Positions 17,758 to 26,944 of a stretch of 64,000 nucleotides of DNA are shown here, piece after piece. The translations under genes and the position numbers were made by a program. The DNA is from Neobacillus dielmonensis (lineage in GTDB: Bacteria; Bacillota; Bacilli; Bacillales; Cytobacillaceae). The stretch's first letter is position 1, and each line of letters starts with the position of its first letter. The notes under the pieces were generated by a model that did not search any database, was not told the DNA's origin, and saw only the letters and a list, made by a program, of their open reading frames with translations. The DNA lies in the NCBI RefSeq assembly GCF_000612665.1, contig NZ_HG942064.1, forward strand, positions 1 to 64,000. Direction: 5' to 3'.

Positions 17758-19086
17758 TTATTTCAGCAGCTCATCTACTTTCTTTTGAGCCTCATCCATC
17801 GCTTGTTTGGCGGTTTTTTCACCGTTAAATACAAGCTGTAGTTCTGTTTGGATGGCTTCATCAATTTTTTTCCATTCAGGATGGCGTGGAAGCATCACAA
17901 CTTGTGAAGACATTTCCTGGGCACGTGCCATTTGTGGATTGTCTTTGTATGGATCTTTGTCAGCTGTGCTGATACGTGCTGGGAAGGTACCATATTTGGT
18001 GGCCATCTCGAATTGTTCATCCGTTGTATTGATAAACTTCATGAATTCGCCAACCATCATCTTCTTGCCAGCATCTTCCTGGTGGAACATCGTCCAGCCG
18101 CCTACACCGCCAATGGTAACTGGTTTGCCGGATTTTCCAGTTGGGTAGTTAGCAACAGCGAAATTGGTAGGGTACTTACCTTGTGCAGCACCAATTGCCC
18201 ATGTTGCCCAAGGCTGCATAGCAACTGTTCTTTGCTGGGCATTGGCCCATGCTTGGAACGTGCCGCCAACATCAGCGCCGCCTGAAGATTCAGGAGAAAC
18301 TTTATCTTTTAGTTTTAAATCAGCCAGGCGTTGTATCGCGTCAACTGCTTTCGGGTCATTAAAGGTAAATTTCTTCATATCCTTGCTTAATGGACTTCCG
18401 CCATCGATATAGAAGAATGGCCATGCTTCATAATAACCAGGCAGGATGTAGGTAGAGAAACCATATACATCGGTTTTGCCGTCGCCATCGCGGTCAAACG
18501 TCAATTTCTCAGCTGTATCCAAGAATTCATCCCAAGTCCATTCACCATTTTTCGGCGGTTCTACGTTACGCTCTTTAAATAGGTCAAGGTTCAACAGCAT
18601 GGTGTGAACGGTCATGGAGTTAGGGATACCATATAGCTTGCCGTCATATTTGTAGGCATCAAGTGCATTTGGATAGAAATCTTTTAATTCTTCTTTTGTA
18701 TAAAGATCATCAACCGATTCAAGAACGCCTTGGTCGATTTGGTCGATTGAAACCGCACTTCCGCTAATATCTACTGGTGCGATATCAGGCCAGGATTTTC
18801 CGGCAATGGATACGCCAAGTTTGTTTGGAAGTTCCGCCCATGGAACTTGGACAAGCTCGACCTTAACCCCTTTATGTTCTGCTTCGAATTCCTTGATTTT
18901 TGCTTCCATCCAGTGGAATTTATTATCTTTATCATCTGGCCAGCGCGGACCATCCCAAACGGTGATGGTGCCTGTCCAATCCTTGCCGCTATCAGTCTCT
19001 TTTGAAGCTTCTTTGTCACCAGAACATGCTGCTAGAGTTCCGACACTTAAACCAGCCGCAAGAACAAGGCTAAGCATTTTCTTCAT
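17758..19086 (-). CDS. Sugar ABC transporter substrate-binding lipoprotein
   Basis: Lipoprotein of 442 residues; signal peptide with lipobox LAAC at about residue 17-20. Family 1 solute-binding fold: GTITVWDGPRWPDDKDNKF, VELVQVPWAELPNKL, PDIAPVDISG, then NGEWTWDEFLDTAEKL and the DRDGDGKTDVYGF calcium-like loop. First of the three transport genes in transcription order. Given the operon, the ligand is probably a GlcNAc-MurNAc glycan or muropeptide, but the sequence does not show this directly. Confidence 0.85.
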   Translation of the reverse strand: MKKMLSLVLAAGLSVGTLAACSGDKEASKETDSGKDWTGTITVWDGPRWPDDKDNKFHWMEAKIKEFEAEHKGVKVELVQVPWAELPNKLGVSIAGKSWPDIAPVDISGSAVSIDQIDQGVLESVDDLYTKEELKDFYPNALDAYKYDGKLYGIPNSMTVHTMLLNLDLFKERNVEPPKNGEWTWDEFLDTAEKLTFDRDGDGKTDVYGFSTYILPGYYEAWPFFYIDGGSPLSKDMKKFTFNDPKAVDAIQRLADLKLKDKVSPESSGGADVGGTFQAWANAQQRTVAMQPWATWAIGAAQGKYPTNFAVANYPTGKSGKPVTIGGVGGWTMFHQEDAGKKMMVGEFMKFINTTDEQFEMATKYGTFPARISTADKDPYKDNPQMARAQEMSSQVVMLPRHPEWKKIDEAIQTELQLVFNGEKTAKQAMDEAQKKVDELLK

Positions 19087-19194
19087 TGGATTTTCCCCCT
19101 TAATGATTGTAAAATAAGTTCATTTTTCATTATCAAGCAACCATACACCGCTATCTTTCCGGCCCTCGCCCCCTTTCAATGTCCATCCTATCTT

Positions 19195-20361
19195 TTAATA
19201 GGCAATTTTCCCCATGATGACTGGATGTCTCGCCCCTGTAGCTGACGGCAGATTATTGAACCGTTTCATGAAACATTGATAACCGAGCAGGGCAAACACA
19301 GCGGCTTCCTTCGCGTCGCCTGAAATGCCAAGGTCATCAGTGCTGCCTATTTTGATCGCATCGGGCAGCTGGCTTCTCAACCGGTTCATCAAAGTCCGAT
19401 TATGCCACCCCCCGCCGCTTACAAAAACTTCTTTAATGTGATGGCTTTCTATTAATCTGGCAATATCGGAAGCAAGCGTCCGTGCTGTTAACTCCGTGAT
19501 GGTGGCTAATTTATCAGCAGCAGGACAGCTTGATTGTTCCCACAAGGTTTGGGCATACTCGATTCCAAACAGCTCCCTGCCCGTGCTTTTTGGGGGCGTT
19601 TGTTTGTAATAATCATGTGCTAGCAGTTCCGCGAGCCAGACTTCATCCACTGTTCCACTTGCCGCAATGGAACCATTTGCGTCAAAGGTTTGCTTTCCAT
19701 CCGTAGCCCAGCCGGCAAAGGCGTCGATAATCATATTGCCTGGCCCTGTGTCAAACGCAAGAACGGGCTTTTCGCTATCTGCCGGCGGCAATACGGTGAT
19801 ATTGGCGATTCCACCGATATTCACCAATACCCGACCAAAGTCTTTTTTTCGAAAAAGCAGATTGTCGGCGTAGGGTACTAGCGGCGCACCCTGGCCGCCC
19901 GCAGCCATGTCCCTCGTGCGAAAATCGCCAACGGTCATGACACCGGTGCGTTCTGCAATCATGCCAATGTCGCCGATTTGCAGCGTCGAGGCAACAGAAT
20001 GTCCGGCGATTTCCACTTTTTCAGGCTGATGGAAAATTGTTTGGCCATGGGAACTGATAAGATCGATATCGTCGAATGTGAGGTTAGCCTCGGAAACTAC
20101 TTTTCTAGCAGCATCAGCGAACAGTTTACCGAGCAGCATGTTCATCGCTGATATCTCTTCGATTCGTGCGCGATTGGGATCGCACAGGCCTAATATTTTT
20201 CCTCTCATCCTATCTGTATAGGGCAGTGTGGTGAAATGCACCAGCTTCAGTTGCGGGGCGCCTGCTTCCTCTGTAACCGAAACCACAGCTGCATCGATTC
20301 CATCTAACGAAGTTCCGGACATCAGACCGACAACCATTTTTCCGCCAAGATTCTTATTCAA
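19195..20361 (-). CDS. anmK: Anhydro-N-acetylmuramic acid kinase
   Basis: About 388 residues. AnmK signatures: VVGLMSGTSLDGIDAAVV at the N-terminus (phosphate-binding loop), SSHGQTIFHQ, GDFRTRDMAAGGQGAPLVPY, VNIGGIANIT, AFDTGPGNMIIDA and VSGGGWHNRTLM. AnmK turns 1,6-anhydroMurNAc plus ATP into MurNAc-6-phosphate, the MurQ substrate. AnhydroMurNAc is made by lytic transglycosylases, which may be why a SpoIID-family gene lies divergent to this operon. The start was set at TTG 20361 after GGGAGG; in-frame codons further upstream (20394) lack a good site. Confidence 0.9.
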   Translation of the reverse strand: MNKNLGGKMVVGLMSGTSLDGIDAAVVSVTEEAGAPQLKLVHFTTLPYTDRMRGKILGLCDPNRARIEEISAMNMLLGKLFADAARKVVSEANLTFDDIDLISSHGQTIFHQPEKVEIAGHSVASTLQIGDIGMIAERTGVMTVGDFRTRDMAAGGQGAPLVPYADNLLFRKKDFGRVLVNIGGIANITVLPPADSEKPVLAFDTGPGNMIIDAFAGWATDGKQTFDANGSIAASGTVDEVWLAELLAHDYYKQTPPKSTGRELFGIEYAQTLWEQSSCPAADKLATITELTARTLASDIARLIESHHIKEVFVSGGGWHNRTLMNRLRSQLPDAIKIGSTDDLGISGDAKEAAVFALLGYQCFMKRFNNLPSATGARHPVIMGKIAY

Positions 20362-20430
20362 TTTTCCTACCTCCCGCTTCAGAGTTCCCACCAAAAAGCG
20401 ACATTTTTCTAGAATTTTCTAAAAATTCTA

Positions 20431-22026
20431 TCACAGTGAAATGGTTACTGGCAACCGTCCTTTTACCTGTTCCTGCCCATAGATGGCTTTAGCGGCCATC
20501 TTTAGTGCCGGATACGAAAACTCGTAGGTGCAAATATACGCAGAGATATCTGGTAAATAGGTCAAATCATAAGGGCTCCTCGTGGCCACTACCACAATTG
20601 GCACACCTGTTTCGTACAGCTTTTCTACCAGCTTGGATTGAGCATCGCCCGGTTTCGCAGTTAACGTGCCAATGATGATGACGTCATAATCCTTTGCTGC
20701 CACTGCTGCCCTGTCGATTTCTTCTTCTGTCGCCGGATTGGATAACTCCAACACTTGTGCCTCCCGATCGATTTCCTTGATTGCTTCGCCAAGGTGCATC
20801 GACGAGTAGCGCTTATCCTCAACTTGCATGGTGTATTTATTTTCTGAATAAACCACAAGAACTTTTTGACTTCCGCCATTCTGCAATGGCAATAGACTCT
20901 TGTTCTTCACCAACGTGACGCCCTGTTTATAAACCTCGGCTGCCAGTTGTTCATGCTCCCTGCAGCCGACAACAGTTGGAACGGGCGCATCTTTTTCAAG
21001 GTTCAACCCTTGCCAATGAAGGTATTGCTCTTTCAATCTCTTAACTCGCGCAAAAGCAGCATCAATCACTGCTTCGTCGATTTCTCCGGCTTCCACAGCA
21101 GCGACAATTTTATCGATGGTATCTTTTTGCAGGTGATGCTGATGGGAAACCATGACCAGGTCCACACCCGCTTTAATCGCTGCCACACCACCCGCTGCGG
21201 TTCCAATTGTATTGGCAATTGCATTCATTTCCATGCAATCCGTTGTGACAACACCATTAAAGCCTAGCTGTTCACGGAGAAGTCCGGTGATTACTTTTTT
21301 CGACAATGTCGCCGGCACGCCTGGTTCGTCTTCAATCGCTGGAAAATACACATGGGCGGACATAATCGTATCAGCACCAGCTTTTATGCTTTCGACAAAT
21401 GGTTTTAACTCGATCTCCTGCAGCCGTTCCATCTTGTGGGTAATGACTGGCAGATCCAGGTGGGAATCCACATTTGTGTCGCCATGCCCTGGAAAGTGCT
21501 TTAACGTGGTAATGACTCCAGCATCCTGCATGCCTTTGACAGCCATTTGACCAAACAAACTCACCTGTTCAGGCGACTCACCATATGACCGGACCCCGAT
21601 GACCGGATTTTCAGGGTTATTGTTAACGTCTACTACCGGCGCCAGGTTCCAATTAATGCCCAAGGCTTTTAGCTCTTTTCCGGTAGCCAAGCCAATCTGA
21701 TAGGCGTTTTCCGGCTGGCCGGTTGCCCCCAAGAGCATCGCGCCTGGAAAAATCGTTGCCCCTTCACCAAGCCGGCGGACCACCCCGTTTTCCTGATCGA
21801 TGCAAATCAACAGCGGCTGTTCATGCCCCGCTTCCTTTGCTTCCCTTTGAAGCTCGCTCGTCAGATTCAAAATGTCTTGAGGAGTCCCTATGTTGCGGCC
21901 AAACAGGATAATTCCCCCGACATGGTGCTCTCTAATTAGTTCTTTTATTTCTTCGGAAGCTGCTGTTCCTTTAAACCCCGCAACTAACAGCTGACCGACT
22001 TTTTTGCGCAACTCGCTGCTATTCAA
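20431..22026 (-). CDS. nagZ: Beta-N-acetylhexosaminidase NagZ, GH3, cytoplasmic form
   Basis: 531 residues. GH3 fold with GGIILFGRNIG, CIDQENGVVRRLGEGATIFP, the NagZ His/Asp dyad loop KHFPGHGDTNVDSHLDLP and the nucleophile Asp in GVVTTDCMEMNAI. A second alpha/beta domain follows from about residue 350, as in Gram-positive NagZ. It removes non-reducing GlcNAc from muropeptides or glycan. There is no signal peptide: the protein starts MNSSELRKKVGQLLVAGFKG, unlike B. subtilis NagZ, which is exported. Start TTG 22026 follows AAAGGAGG by 9 nt. Confidence 0.9.
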   Translation of the reverse strand: MNSSELRKKVGQLLVAGFKGTAASEEIKELIREHHVGGIILFGRNIGTPQDILNLTSELQREAKEAGHEQPLLICIDQENGVVRRLGEGATIFPGAMLLGATGQPENAYQIGLATGKELKALGINWNLAPVVDVNNNPENPVIGVRSYGESPEQVSLFGQMAVKGMQDAGVITTLKHFPGHGDTNVDSHLDLPVITHKMERLQEIELKPFVESIKAGADTIMSAHVYFPAIEDEPGVPATLSKKVITGLLREQLGFNGVVTTDCMEMNAIANTIGTAAGGVAAIKAGVDLVMVSHQHHLQKDTIDKIVAAVEAGEIDEAVIDAAFARVKRLKEQYLHWQGLNLEKDAPVPTVVGCREHEQLAAEVYKQGVTLVKNKSLLPLQNGGSQKVLVVYSENKYTMQVEDKRYSSMHLGEAIKEIDREAQVLELSNPATEEEIDRAAVAAKDYDVIIIGTLTAKPGDAQSKLVEKLYETGVPIVVVATRSPYDLTYLPDISAYICTYEFSYPALKMAAKAIYGQEQVKGRLPVTISL

Positions 22027-22041
22027 GATTTGGTGCCTCCT

Positions 22042-22758
22042 TTATAAATCAAACCCTGGAATGCTTGGTCCTCTTCTGATATTCGCTCCTGTCGGAAACT
22101 TCAACGTTTGGGCATAAGAGGTCCGATTGAGACAGCCTCGCATCGTGCCGAGTGCCTTATAATAGTCGTAATAACGGAAATCCTTTGAGTTCATGATGAA
22201 CCAATATTGCGATAATGCTTCTAGGTACGTATCAAATTCATCGGTCACGTCCACATAAATATCAGGAATGTACCCCTCCATGTCCTCCCAGTTCTCGCTA
22301 TGGAACATTCTTGTTAACGAATGCGGCGGAAGCCCTTCCAAGTCAAAGCCTGGAAGCGCACCCTTTAACCATGCCGCTTGAACAATTTTTGGACATAGTG
22401 CGTGGTCGGGATGCATGCTATTTTCCCAATGAGTAATGACGACATTCGGTTTTAGCCTTCTGAACAAGGTGGCCACACGAGAGATCGTTTCATCGTCTTC
22501 CTTTAATTCCGCGTCCTTATAATCAAGAGTAATGCTCTTTGCGCCCAGTACTGCTGCCGCTTTTTCAGCTTCCTTTATCTTTTGCTCGCGATACGCTTCG
22601 ACAGATACCCCGGCCGGCGTGCCCTTTTCTCCAGCTGTTAAATGCAATAAAGTAACTTCATGTCCCGCTTTGGCATATTTATGGGCAATCGCGCCGGCTT
22701 GCAGCTCGACGTCGCCGCAATGGGCCCCAACGAGCATAAGGTGAATCTTCTCACTCAT
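22042..22758 (-). CDS. PIG-L/LmbE-family protein with altered zinc motif
   Basis: About 238 residues of PIG-L/LmbE fold. These enzymes de-N-acetylate sugars such as GlcNAc conjugates, using AHPDD: the His and second Asp bind zinc, the first Asp is the general base. Here the motif reads AHCGDVE, so His and the zinc Asp remain but the general-base position is Gly. The second site HPDH is present. Function may be changed, or another residue may serve. Start ATG 22758 is preceded by AAGGGGG and lies just after the AmiE-like stop at 22776. Likely acts on amino sugars of the salvage pathway. Confidence 0.7.
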   Translation of the reverse strand: MSEKIHLMLVGAHCGDVELQAGAIAHKYAKAGHEVTLLHLTAGEKGTPAGVSVEAYREQKIKEAEKAAAVLGAKSITLDYKDAELKEDDETISRVATLFRRLKPNVVITHWENSMHPDHALCPKIVQAAWLKGALPGFDLEGLPPHSLTRMFHSENWEDMEGYIPDIYVDVTDEFDTYLEALSQYWFIMNSKDFRYYDYYKALGTMRGCLNRTSYAQTLKFPTGANIRRGPSIPGFDL

Positions 22759-22775
22759 GTCTACTTCCCCCTTGG

Positions 22776-23825
22776 TCAATTAAAATGTGACCGGATGATG
22801 TTGTGTAATCTCGGCCGCAGCCGCAGAATAGGATCTTTTCTTCCAAAATGGACCCGATTGGTCAGTAAGATGACATGCAGCTGAATCTCCGGGTCAAACC
22901 ATATGCTCGTGCCGGTAAAACCTGTATGACCGTAGGACGATTCCGAAAACAGATCGCCGCAGCTTGAATTCTGGGGACTTTTTAAAATCCAGCCTAAGCC
23001 CCTGAATTCCTGACTAAATGGGGAATAATTCTTTCGGGCAATCCTTAGTGATCCCTTGGATAAAATCCGCTGTCCGTTAAAAACTCCCTCGTTTTCAATC
23101 ATCGAAGCATAGTTGGCCAAATCATGGACGGTTGAGAATAAACCGGCATGCCCGCTGATTCCGCCCATACTTTCGGTATTTTCATCATGGACAATGCCGA
23201 GCTTATAATCGTTTAGCTTGTCACTGTACTCAGTGGCAGCATATCTTGAGCGTTCGAATGATGGGCGAAACCCTGTTTCAGCCATGTCCAGCTTGTCGAA
23301 CAGTTCTCTTTTAACAAATTCCTCAAACGGTTCACCCGTAACGATTTCCATCAATTTGTATAGCGTAATAAATCCGAGGTCACTATAAGTCATTTTCTCG
23401 CCGATGCCCGCCACAAGCTGATCGTCATAAATCCTCTCAAGAATTTGTTCGGTGTTTAAATTTTCACGAAAGTATTCATAGTGGGAAGCAAGGCCTGACG
23501 TGTGGGTCAATAAGTGTTTAATGGTGATTTCCGACTTGCCATTTTTTCCGAACTCTGGCAAGAAGCGGGCCACTTTATCATCAAGATGCCATTTCCCCAA
23601 TTCCATTAACTTCAACACCATCGGCATGGTGGCAACCAGTTTTGTCAAGGAAGCCAAATCAAAAACAGTATCTGCCTGCATTGGCTCCTTAGACGGGTAA
23701 ATGGCTCGATAGCCGACCGCTTCTTGCACCAAGCTTTGTCCTTGATGGGACACAGAAATCACTGCCCCAGGAATATGCTCTTGTTCGACTTCATTTTGAA
23801 GAAAATCAAGAATTTGCTCTTTCAT
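22776..23825 (-). CDS. AmiE-like serine hydrolase (beta-lactamase family)
   Basis: 349 residues, class C beta-lactamase/PBP4* fold. Active-site motifs: SLTK (SxxK) at about residue 58, YSD (YxN-like) in GEKMTYSDLGF, and HTG in YGHTGFTGTS. In B. subtilis the same family member in the mur operon (AmiE/YbbE) is an amidase that strips peptide from MurNAc. The position between murQ and nagZ supports that role. No signal peptide is seen, unlike the B. subtilis protein. Alternative: an esterase or D-aminopeptidase. ATG 23825 follows AAGGGAAG. Confidence 0.7.
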   Translation of the reverse strand: MKEQILDFLQNEVEQEHIPGAVISVSHQGQSLVQEAVGYRAIYPSKEPMQADTVFDLASLTKLVATMPMVLKLMELGKWHLDDKVARFLPEFGKNGKSEITIKHLLTHTSGLASHYEYFRENLNTEQILERIYDDQLVAGIGEKMTYSDLGFITLYKLMEIVTGEPFEEFVKRELFDKLDMAETGFRPSFERSRYAATEYSDKLNDYKLGIVHDENTESMGGISGHAGLFSTVHDLANYASMIENEGVFNGQRILSKGSLRIARKNYSPFSQEFRGLGWILKSPQNSSCGDLFSESSYGHTGFTGTSIWFDPEIQLHVILLTNRVHFGRKDPILRLRPRLHNIIRSHFN

Positions 23826-23831
23826 GCAGGG

Positions 23832-24746
23832 TTACTTCCCTTCTTTTGCTAGTTCCACAGCCTGCCGGGTAAAACCATTTGCTTGCTGTATGGCGTCATT
23901 TGCCTTTTCTACGGAAACCCCCGCCATGATCATGACGATGGCCGGTTTTACTTTTTGATTGGTTTTATTGAGGGTCTCCTCTGCTTCTTCATAGGAAACA
24001 CCGGTAATTTCCATAACAATCCGTTTGGCTCTTTCGACTAACTTTATATTACTTGCATGCAAATCTACCATAAGGTTGTCATATATCTTGCCAAGCTTTA
24101 TCATCGTGGTCGTTGACAGCATGTTTAAAATCATCTTTTGGGCTGTTGCTGATTTTAACCTTGTGGAGCCTGAAAGAACTTCCGGCCCGACTACGACTTC
24201 CATTTTATGGTCAGCATGTTTGCTGATCTCTGCATTTTGGTTACAAGCTAACGAGATAGTGACGGCGCCAAGCTTTCGGGCATACTCTAATGCCCCAATG
24301 ACATAGGGGGTTCTTCCACTTGCGGCAATTCCAACCACCACATCGGATGAGGTAAAGCCCCTGCTTTCCAGATCCTTTGCTCCCTGTTCCAGATCATCTT
24401 CTGCCCCTTCAACGGCAATAAACATCGCTTGTTCTCCTCCGGCAATGATCGCCTGCACCTGCTCCGGAGGGGTACAAAAGGTCGGAGGGCATTCCGCCGC
24501 ATCCAGCACGCCAAGTCTGCCGCTCGTACCCGCACCAACATAAAATAGTCGGCCCTTTCTTTGGAGTGCCCCAACAATTGCTTCAATGGCTGCTTCGATT
24601 TGTGGCAAAGCCACTCCAACAGCAGCTGCAACCGTACTGTCTTCATGATTCATAAGCTGTATAATTTCAAGCGTTGAAAGCTGATCAATATTGCGTGACC
24701 GTTCATTTCGCTGCTCAGTTGTTAACGTCGTAATGTTCACATTCAA
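23832..24746 (-). CDS. murQ: N-acetylmuramic acid 6-phosphate etherase
   Basis: About 304 residues. Typical Mur[21 protein letters not shown] at the N-terminus, SIS domain with [47 protein letters not shown] and [20 protein letters not shown]. It cleaves the lactyl ether of MurNAc-6-P, giving GlcNAc-6-P and D-lactate, and is the committed step for MurNAc use. Start taken as TTG 24746 downstream of GGAAAGGTG; a GTG at 24758 sits inside that site. The gene order MurK, GNAT, MurQ, AmiE-like, PIG-L, NagZ, AnmK shows one pathway. Confidence 0.9.
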   Translation of the reverse strand: MNVNITTLTTEQRNERSRNIDQLSTLEIIQLMNHEDSTVAAAVGVALPQIEAAIEAIVGALQRKGRLFYVGAGTSGRLGVLDAAECPPTFCTPPEQVQAIIAGGEQAMFIAVEGAEDDLEQGAKDLESRGFTSSDVVVGIAASGRTPYVIGALEYARKLGAVTISLACNQNAEISKHADHKMEVVVGPEVLSGSTRLKSATAQKMILNMLSTTTMIKLGKIYDNLMVDLHASNIKLVERAKRIVMEITGVSYEEAEETLNKTNQKVKPAIVMIMAGVSVEKANDAIQQANGFTRQAVELAKEGK

Positions 24747-24806
24747 ATTTCGACACACCTTTCCAATATACTTTATAACGGTAAAAGCTCTTGCTCTTAG
24801 AAAGGA

Positions 24807-25760
24807 TTACAAGTCTTTATAAAAAGGCTGATACTCTTTCCATACTTGAAAGCCCAGCCTGCCATAAAATTCGGTTAATCCGGTCCAATCAATGACGATT
24901 ATATGGATACCTCTTTCCCTCAAAAAGGATACAGCTGCTTCCACGATTGCTAATCCATAGCCATTTTTCCGCTCGGCCCGGTCGATTCCAAGCGGGCCAA
25001 TTCCGCCTAGCGGTTCCTTAAACAGAGGCGCCCAGTATACATTTTGGGCGATAAAGGGAGAATTGAGATCGTTGATTCGGCAGAATCCAATGATGTTCCC
25101 CGCCTTTTTTATCACCACAAACTCTCTTCCATTGCCGCCCCGTTTAAAATAATGAAAGGCTTCATATTCCCATCTTCCAGGAAAGCAGCGGCGCAAGAAG
25201 GAAAGCAAGGTTTCCTTTTCTTCCACTCGAAGAAGTGAAATTTTTATATCGTCTAACTCGTTTCTAAAGCTTTTTTCGTGCGGCATATAATGATGAATTA
25301 GGTCTGATTCTTTTTCACCAGAATGATAGCCTTTGTGTTCAAACCAGCTTCTAGTACGCTCGTATTCGATTGGCACTCCAGGAAAGTAATGATATGGGTC
25401 ACGTCCTAACAGCACCCTCTTGCAGTTGTGTTCCCTAAGGGCAGATTCGGCTTCTCTTAATAAAGCGCTTCCAATCCCCCTTCTGCGAAAGGAGGAACGG
25501 ACCAGTAATACCTGAATCCAGCCTGTCTCTTGATCTATTGATATATTTATTTTTTCTCTCCAACATTTTGAAACGATGAAGCCTGCCACCTGGTCCTCAT
25601 CGTTGATCGCAATCAACGACCCTTCTGGCAGGATGTTTTCATCCTCAAAGCTGTTTTGTTTAAAAAGTTCCCCTGTCATGGGAAATTGCGAACCAATCTC
25701 GGAGTTCCATAGGCTTACTAATTGTGGTAACCTTTGTATATCCCACGGTATATATCTCAT
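24807..25760 (-). CDS. Tandem-GNAT acetyltransferase, GlmA-like
   Basis: About 317 residues with two GNAT domains (LLVRSSFRRRGIGSALLREA and GPLGIDRAERKNGYGLAIVE). It is a distant paralogue of the GNAT pair protein at the other end of the operon. The motifs HYFPGVP and FEHKGY in the linker are shared in type with that protein. As with C. acetobutylicum GlmA, it may N-acetylate glucosamine or glucosaminides so that NagZ and MurQ enzymes can process them. Start ATG 25760 lies behind AAAGGGG. Substrate is inferred from context. Confidence 0.65.
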   Translation of the reverse strand: MRYIPWDIQRLPQLVSLWNSEIGSQFPMTGELFKQNSFEDENILPEGSLIAINDEDQVAGFIVSKCWREKINISIDQETGWIQVLLVRSSFRRRGIGSALLREAESALREHNCKRVLLGRDPYHYFPGVPIEYERTRSWFEHKGYHSGEKESDLIHHYMPHEKSFRNELDDIKISLLRVEEKETLLSFLRRCFPGRWEYEAFHYFKRGGNGREFVVIKKAGNIIGFCRINDLNSPFIAQNVYWAPLFKEPLGGIGPLGIDRAERKNGYGLAIVEAAVSFLRERGIHIIVIDWTGLTEFYGRLGFQVWKEYQPFYKDL

Positions 25761-25880
25761 CCAGGCAACCCCTTTTTCCAAATAGCTCCTAAGGTCCTAT
25801 TAGATATTTTCATTATATCAAGCCACTGGTTAAATTGAAATAAAAAGTCATAAACTATTTGGTAACTTTGTACTATCATT

Positions 25881-26846
25881 TCAAACTTCTTTCATATTTT
25901 CTACAAAACTATTATCAATTTCTTGATGGATACTGGCGAATCCTGCAATGACGGCGCCCCCGACAGGAGCCATTCCCGGCTTGTTAAACTGGACATGGAC
26001 GTTTTGTTCTTGCAGCTTTAATTGGATAATCGGCACGAGTAAATCCGCTCGGTTAAACACCCCACCAACGATGACCACAGGAATCGGTTCAGATACATTT
26101 TTAAATAGGGATCTACTTAAACCTATAATCGATTGGGCTAATTTGCTGCCGGTTCGCTCGATAATTTGTTTGGCGACTTTGTCGTTTTGATCTGCCGCGG
26201 CTGAAACATATTGACTAAGCGGTGCAATGACCATTCTGGATTTTCCAGCTTCATAGATGAATCTGACGAGCTCTGGCGGTTGATGAACTTGGAAGTGTTT
26301 AAGGATCATTTGTGTCAGAAGAGTATTTGGTCCTCTGCCATCGTATGCCTTAAATACACTGTTAAGGGCAGCCCTTCCCATGTCGTAGCCACTGCCTTCA
26401 TCATCAATTAAGTAGCCCCATCCTCCTGCTCTTTTCCGTTCGCCCTTAGCATTTATGCCAAAAGTGATCGAACCAGTACCGGCTATTTGCACAATTCCCG
26501 GTACGCCTAATGTGCCTGAGTACAAGGCGTTCACCGCATCATTGTCGATGATAATCCTTGCACGAGCGGGGATGAATTTTTCCAGGATGGTTTTCATGGC
26601 CTCCTTCTCCTCAGGTCGATCGGCCCCGGACATTCCTGCAAAAACTGCCTGCAGCATTGAAAATACCTGATTGTTTTGGTTCTTTAGAGAAGTAAATAAT
26701 GCTGACAGTTCTTTTTCCACCTCTTGGATTTCAACACCATTTTGGTTGGTCGCGCCGACGGTTGCACTCGCATAAACCTTTCCGAAACGATCTGCAATCA
26801 CGCCTTTTGTCTTCGTTCCACCACCGTCAATTCCAAGTACATACAT
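25881..26846 (-). CDS. murK: N-acetylglucosamine/N-acetylmuramic acid kinase (BadF/NagK family)
   Basis: About 321 residues, ASKHA sugar kinase. Motifs: VLGIDGGGTKTKGV (phosphate 1), AGMSGADRPEE, IIDNDAVNALYSGTLG, QIAGTGSITFG (phosphate 2), RAGGWGYLIDDEGSGYDMGR (zinc-free family loop), and VVIVGGVFNRADLL. MurK of C. acetobutylicum, of this family, phosphorylates both MurNAc and GlcNAc. That would complete the route: free MurNAc from NamZ to MurNAc-6-P for MurQ. First gene of the operon. ATG 26846 is preceded by GGGGG 8-10 nt away; an upstream ATG at 26864 has no good site. Symbol is tentative. Confidence 0.75.
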   Translation of the reverse strand: MYVLGIDGGGTKTKGVIADRFGKVYASATVGATNQNGVEIQEVEKELSALFTSLKNQNNQVFSMLQAVFAGMSGADRPEEKEAMKTILEKFIPARARIIIDNDAVNALYSGTLGVPGIVQIAGTGSITFGINAKGERKRAGGWGYLIDDEGSGYDMGRAALNSVFKAYDGRGPNTLLTQMILKHFQVHQPPELVRFIYEAGKSRMVIAPLSQYVSAAADQNDKVAKQIIERTGSKLAQSIIGLSRSLFKNVSEPIPVVIVGGVFNRADLLVPIIQLKLQEQNVHVQFNKPGMAPVGGAVIAGFASIHQEIDNSFVENMKEV

Positions 26847-26889
26847 GCACGAAACAGCCCCCATGAACCATTCTTTATTTCACACTTTC

Positions 26890-26919
26890 ATTATACATGG
26901 GGTTGAAATATTATTTCAA
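26890..26919 (-). promoter_or_regulatory. Promoter of the salvage operon with overlapping palindrome
   Basis: Minus strand: -35 TTGAAA (26919-26914), 18-bp spacer, extended -10 TGTATAAT (TATAAT 26895-26890). The -35 sits in a perfect 17-bp palindrome TTGAAATATTATTTCAA (26903-26919). A MurR/RpiR-type repressor binding there would block the promoter. Confidence 0.7.
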
Positions 26920-26944
26920 TTATTTTTTTATAAAATAAAATTAA

